Shown in pieces: positions 59,275-64,000 of a stretch of DNA of 64,000 bases. The position numbers and the translations under genes were made by a program. The stretch is from Sipunculus nudus (taxonomy: Eukaryota; Annelida; Sipuncula; Golfingiida; Sipunculidae), in NCBI GenBank assembly GCA_026874595.1, contig CM049317.1:54607118-54671117 (forward strand). The letters run 5' to 3'. The notes under the pieces were generated by a model. It saw only the letters and a list, made by a program, of their open reading frames with translations, made no database searches and was not told the origin of the DNA. The number at the start of each line of letters is the position of its first letter. Within the stretch, counting starts at the first letter, position 1.

Positions 59275-61061
59275 GAAATTCTGTGGAGCCGTGACAAAAA
59301 GCATTTGGTTTAATTAGAGATGATTTTTGTTACGTAGAATCAGTTCACCGCGTTTGGCCCTACTCTATCCCGCATTCGAGCTTCATAAAGTACAATCAAA
59401 TGCACTCTGCCCAGATCGATGGACAGTTTGCATACACTGTGTGCTTATGCAGAAGATTGGAGGCTGCACATGGTTTTGTTGCACACCTTTTGTTGGTCCT
59501 ATGGGTGGGGTGGGTGTCGGAGGGGGGGGGGGGGGTGACGCAGTCTATTCACCTGCTACTCAATCCCTTCTCTGATGGCAATAATTATTAACAAATAATT
59601 GAATAATGAAATATCAGCAGACCCATAAATGTTCATATTCCATATTGACTCCTGAGCCTTCATTATACTTTTGTCTGTCTCTCTCTCTCTCTCGTTCAGA
59701 ATTTTCCCGCATCTTTCAAACCTTCGAAACCTCTGACAATAAATCTGAACATGCTGTACACAGAAAGTCGGAACCATTCACCAAAAGAGCGTATGAACTC
59801 TAAATGTTTCAATAAAAACAGAAAATAAGATTTAGGAATTTCAGTAAAGTTTACTGACCCTTTCAAAATATCAGATGCCTAGTTACATAACGTGTGGCAT
59901 AAAACGTCTTTAGGAAATTAGAATTAACTACAAGAAAATTTATGGAATGAACGCGATTAAGTAGAGCCTTTTTCTTTATAATATCTTAGCACCCGGATTC
60001 CTTTGGGGCTAGACATCATTTAAAAGCTCCATATTCACTGCATGGATGTATTAACTGTCAAGTCATGCTTTACATTGATGTTGTGTCATGTTTTTCTGGT
60101 TGGAAATTTATGTAGCACACAGAGTTCACGAGGCTAATGTGACAACTGTAAAACAAAAACTGATAGTAAACTTGTCCGTGCATTAGAAGTAACTATTGTC
60201 TGTCGGTTTACAATTATAGAAAACCAGAGCAAATTATTTCCAAAGGCATAATCTACAGAATTCTGTTTCTTTATTGTAAAGTGTAGGTGGACGTTATGAT
60301 ATGCTGCAAATTTTCTATCAAACTAAATATCTCACAAGCGCCCCGCGTTTCCTATTACAAGAGGAACAAATTAACATGTGCATATAATTTCCATTATCCT
60401 GAAGCAACATAAAAAGAACAACTGTTATATATTCCCATAGATTTATGCAAAAAAAGTCCATAAATGTACATATAAGTAATACATATGATTTTATTATATA
60501 TTATTTTGGGATCCATATTGTACAAGCTTGAATATGTTGACTCTTGTGACAATATGTGCATGCACATTCTCAAGAGTATATATATATTATTTTAGTCTGA
60601 TGACGTCATATTGTGATTTAGTACAAGTCAGTATGACATAAATTCATAAACTCAAGGGACAAATTATTGAATATGTAGTGAAGTAAATGTTTTTTGAAAG
60701 ATCCCAGTCATTTTTATTATTAGTTATAATGGTCCTTTTCATGAGGAAAAGCGTGTTGAAAATATCCTTGGATCCTTTAAGAATATTCATGAACTCAGTT
60801 GAATAGGGAAATACTGCTGGCAGATCCAATATGTCTAGGGTTTTTGCACATGCCAGCACGAGTACCAGGTGCCATCCAGTGATATCTTTAAAGAAAGACT
60901 GGACTCAGCTTGCAACAAAGTCGGCGTTTCAAAGAATATCCAAATTGAATTGTATTAACTCTGTTTGCGATTCCCGCTTCAGGGTATCCGTGAGGCCCTT
61001 TTGTACATTTCGTAGATCAGAAGTCTACGGAAAAATAGAAGTGTACCACACTTCCACTGTT
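59275..61061. other. Intergenic and possible 3' UTR of the kinin gene
   Basis: Contains a G run at 59521-59535 and a short CT tract at 59680. On the minus strand an AATAAA (complement of TTTATT at 60713-60718) lies about 345 bases beyond the kinin stop and is a candidate poly(A) signal. The minus-strand frame at 60644-60859 is unrecognised. Confidence 0.45.
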
Positions 61062-61922
61062 TTATGAATCGGTCTCATACATAGCATCCGGCGAATCAGA
61101 TCTTTTGCCGCCCCAAGGGTTAAACGCCCGTTTGTCCCCGTCTCTCTTTCCTCCCCACTGATTAAAAGCTCGTTTCACGTCGCTGGCGTCGGGGCTGTTC
61201 CGTTTACCTCCCCATGGATTAAAAGCCCTCTTGTCCTGATCCGTCTCGCTTGGATCAAAGGTTTCTTTGGCGGTATCAACAAAACCCCGCTTGCCACCCC
61301 AGGGTGCAAACGCGCGTTTGTCTTCTTCCGAAGCGCCATCTGTCGATCTTTTTCCACCCCAAGGGTTGAATGCTCTCTTTTCGTCACCTGCAACTGCACG
61401 TTTTCCTCCCCACGGATTAAAGGCACGCTTATCACTTTCGGAGCGTTTTCCACCCCAAGGATTGAAGGCGCGTTTACTTTCGTCGCTAGATCTTTTTCCC
61501 GCCCAGGGATTAAAGGCCTTCTTCGGGGGCAAAACATGTTGAAAATCGAACAAGTGCCTCCTTAAGAATTTCAATGCAGCTGGGTCCAGGCGTTTTCCTC
61601 CCCAGGGGTTGAATGCACGTTTGCTTGGCAGCAGAGGAAACGGACTACGTTTTCCGCCCCAGGGGTTGAAAGCACGTTTACCACCCCAGGGGTTGAAAGC
61701 TCGCTTATCTTCCTCGTAACTAGGCAAAGCTTGACTTTTATGGACCTTGTCAGTTTCTGATATGTCACGTGTTTCACGGATATGACGTAATAATGGGTCA
61801 CCTGATATTTCCGTTTCGTGCATGCTCATGTCCGCGACGGCCTGCCATGACAGACAGATAAAGGCGAGCAAAGGCGCTTGCCGCCAAAGATGATACATCC
61901 TAAACAGTAGACGAAGCCTCAT
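61062..61922 (-). CDS. Kinin (leucokinin-type) neuropeptide precursor
   Basis: A 286-residue preprohormone in one exon. Residues 1-30 form a signal peptide (hydrophobic APLLAFICL, probable cut after AVA at 30). Eleven peptide cores of the form AFNPWGGKR follow, each preceded by KR (KK once) and followed by Gly-Lys-Arg. Dibasic cleavage and Gly-directed amidation would release AFNPWG-amide, which fits the kinin signature FxxWG-amide of insects, ticks and lophotrochozoans. Eight cores are identical; single variants are AFNPWA (136-141), AFAPWG (204-209) and AFNQWG (252-257). Spacers are mostly short and acidic. Kinins act through a G-protein-coupled receptor on gut, muscle or excretory tissue in other animals; the role here is inferred. 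The first Met (61922) is used; Met9 would also give a leader. Confidence 0.9.
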   Translation of the reverse strand: MRLRLLFRMYHLWRQAPLLAFICLSWQAVADMSMHETEISGDPLLRHIRETRDISETDKVHKSQALPSYEEDKRAFNPWGGKRAFNPWGGKRSPFPLLPSKRAFNPWGGKRLDPAALKFLRRHLFDFQHVLPPKKAFNPWAGKRSSDESKRAFNPWGGKRSESDKRAFNPWGGKRAVAGDEKRAFNPWGGKRSTDGASEEDKRAFAPWGGKRGFVDTAKETFDPSETDQDKRAFNPWGGKRNSPDASDVKRAFNQWGGKRDGDKRAFNPWGGKRSDSPDAMYETDS

Positions 61923-61932
61923 ACAAATCCTG
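61923..61932 (-). other. Splice acceptor just upstream of the kinin start codon
   Basis: On the minus strand TTTTTATGTATTTGCAG ends at 61930, only seven bases before the ATG. The coding exon therefore probably starts at 61929, and the 5' UTR lies mostly in an upstream exon at higher coordinates, which I could not identify. Confidence 0.55.
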
Positions 61933-63159
61933 CAAATACATAAAAATATACAAAATATAATTGCCTTGTCTTAAATGATTATGAGTATAATAATTAATTA
62001 GGTGAAGGTACGCTCATTGCACAGCGGTTATACACTGCAGTCGTCCAAGATCTCTCGTGTAACCACTGCTTTGTATAGCAAGATTTTTTCTGGAATCAAA
62101 CACCAGGGTGCGCACGGAGCCAAGATTTGTAATAGACCAATGAGAGCGTGGTATCGCATTGGGCATCCATCTCCAAATTTTAAACATGCGGCAACCGCTC
62201 TCGTTTGTCTGATTACACCGATTCTGGCAGAGAGATCCAAGACGCAGACCATCGATAGCGGGTTTCCTGGGACGACTGCAGTTTACATCCTTTGCGCGAG
62301 CAGCATAGGCGAAGGAGACATAAAATATAATGCGAACCCTACTGTCATTCAAACAACCCCCACGTGCACCGAAGAGGTACACTGGTACATGAGGGATATG
62401 AATGAGAAGTATACTTATTCCAACTCGTTTTACTGAGTTGCCATTGAATTGGTTGTATTTGAAATGTTAAGCCTACAGAGGTTGCATTAGTCGTACGAGG
62501 TCTGACTAAAGACATATTTTAAGTGCGTAAAATATGCTATTTTTATGTTGGTGTCCTGACTATTCTAAAAAAAGGTAATAAATAAAACTCAGGCTGGTTA
62601 ATCATTGCCAAGACCTTGTCTGTCACCCGGGGAACAAGACAGTGAAGAATTCGAAATGTCGTAAAATATGCATTTTGCCTTCCGTGATGACATTTACGAC
62701 ATTCACAAGATAAAAATATGAGAACCTTTTCGCTGTGACACACTAGACACCGGAAGATGGAACCAATTTTTCTTTCCTTCATAATATGTTGTTTTATAGT
62801 TAATTTTTCTTGTTTGGTCCTTACGAAATGGTGAATGGCGAATGAAACACACCAAAAAAAAAATACTAGATATGAAATAAAATACAAAAAATCACATCAA
62901 TATATAATTATGTAAAACCGTGTGGTTAATTTATGAATATACGGAGGTATTTGAGGACATGGTACCATCTGACACTGTCCCCAGCTGATAATGTATCATC
63001 CCAAATGAGATTGTCCCTTGACTTGTCTGACGTTAATAGTTGTGATAGTTATCCAGACGCCATTATGTAAATATATATATTGGTCTACAGATAGTACTAT
63101 ATTAAGTCTGTTTCACATCTGTTTCACAATGAAGTACTCAGTGAATTTACGGAATATAG
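61933..63159. other. Upstream region or 5' intron of the kinin gene
   Basis: The stretch 62002-62436 is more complex than its surroundings and open on both strands (144 codons +, 122 codons -), but I recognise no family and see no codon-level signal. It may hold promoter or 5' UTR exons of the kinin gene. The rest is AT-rich. Confidence 0.4.
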
Positions 63160-63640
63160 TAATGAATTGACTGATCATCTGGAAAACGTTAGCTGTAAGG
63201 AAGAAATGAGACATTGGTCTAAATAGACAGAATGAAACCAAAATCATACCTTACAAAATAGTGAAGTAATTCAATAAAATAATATATGAGAAAACCAATC
63301 TATTTTTTATCACATTTCTACTCACTGATAAAGGACAAGGTCACAAGTCACATTCTCAAACAAACACATTTAAAAGCTGTTGCCTGATTGTTAAGTGTTA
63401 ATTTTTTTTAATGCTACCATCAAAGTGAGGTTGGAGCCCATGACAGGCGCCATGTCACTTGGCCACAGGATTCAGAAGAAACAGAAGGCTGTAAAATGCA
63501 AGAGTTAGCTTTAGTCATGACTTTTTCATCTTATGTTAGGCCTTTAGTTTGGTGTCAAACTACTTGTTTACACTTAAGTTCAACAGAATAATCGGCAAAT
63601 TTCAATGGGCACCTACTTGTGGAATAGACTGACCTAAAGC
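63160..63640 (+). repeat. Dispersed repeat family R2, copy 2
   Basis: Same ordered phrases as 38990-39500: AATATATGAGAAAACCAATC, ACAAGGTCACAAGTCACAT, ATGTCACTTGGCCACAGGATTCAG, TTAGGCCTTTAG, CGGCAAATTTCAATGGGCACC. Same orientation. Confidence 0.75.
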
Positions 63641-63646
63641 TTGATG

Positions 63647-63649
<3 letters not shown>

Positions 63650-63690
<41 letters not shown>
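63650..63690. repeat. (TA)n microsatellite
   Basis: About 20 TA repeats, followed by mixed TATG and CA repeats to about 63750. Confidence 0.95.
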
Positions 63691-63693
<3 letters not shown>

Positions 63694-63750
63694 TATGTAC
63701 GTATGTATTACACACACACACATATATATATATGTATATAAAACATATAT

Positions 63751-64000
63751 ATATTCCTAGAAGACCCTGTACATACTCTTAACTCTTTATTTTACCATAA
63801 AAAGATCATTTCGATTTAACCCTGTCAAAAAATTACTTTTTAACTTAGCCTTTCCTTCAAACATGTGCGATATGAAATGTAAATGGAATGGTCCTATATG
63901 CTTGTAATTTTGAGAAGCCAGAGGTGATAACCCGAAAATACTGAATGATAGAGTGACAGAAGAGAAAATATACGACACAAAATCAGTTGATAAAAAATTG
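63751..64000. other. Right edge, no feature supported
   Basis: AT-rich; one unrecognised 63-codon minus-strand frame. Confidence 0.4.

Noticed and set aside
62002-62436. 144-codon + frame upstream of the kinin gene
   Set aside because: The opposite strand is open for 122 codons over the same bases, no domain is recognised and there is no splice or promoter support.

Overview
The window is animal nuclear DNA, AT-rich and repeat-dense, with spliceosomal introns, many (TA)n tracts, tRNA-derived SINEs and several DNA-transposon families. The best taxonomic clue is a kinin-type (FxxWG-amide) neuropeptide precursor. Together with the repeat style this suggests a lophotrochozoan, most likely a mollusc; that placement is an inference. 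Only two host genes can be supported: the 3' end of a NEMP1/TMEM194-like nuclear-envelope gene on the + strand (about 9.9-11.2 kb) and a complete kinin precursor coding exon on the - strand (61.06-61.93 kb). The roughly 50 kb between them shows no convincing coding sequence.

Layout. 1-2178: tandem satellite of 274-282 bp units, each made of two diverged ~140 bp halves that carry a GGTGGCGCCACC-type palindrome. 2.7-9.7 kb: a nested stack. A ~300 bp-unit repeat was split by a 5.2 kb hAT transposon with a broken transposase gene, the hAT was split by a 2.1 kb Mutator-like element with long terminal inverted repeats, and the same host repeat was split again by a 0.9 kb hAT-type MITE with a clean 8 bp target duplication. 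9867-10937: last two exons of the NEMP1-like gene, with a possible poly(A) signal at 11214. 12.4-16.5 kb: sparse, with one Tc1/mariner-type MITE and one long inverted repeat. 16.6-18.0 kb: two adjoining minisatellites (about 35 bp and 24 bp units) whose unit carries a CTCF-like core. 18-54 kb: intergenic DNA with dispersed repeats, SINEs, a possible solo LTR, microsatellites and long G/C runs. 54-59.3 kb: a MITE pair flanking a degenerate tandem array, then another nested terminal-inverted-repeat element. 61-62 kb: kinin precursor. 63.1-63.7 kb: second copy of a repeat also seen at 39 kb.

The two host genes have unrelated roles (nuclear envelope versus secreted neuropeptide), with no sign of shared regulation. 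The most striking non-coding feature is the recurrence of a GGCGC-centred motif: in the opening satellite, in the 16.6-18 kb minisatellites and at four isolated places. It matches 12-13 of 14 positions of the classical CTCF consensus at the isolated sites and in the best minisatellite units. Repeat boundaries were read by eye and are approximate unless a target-site duplication is quoted.
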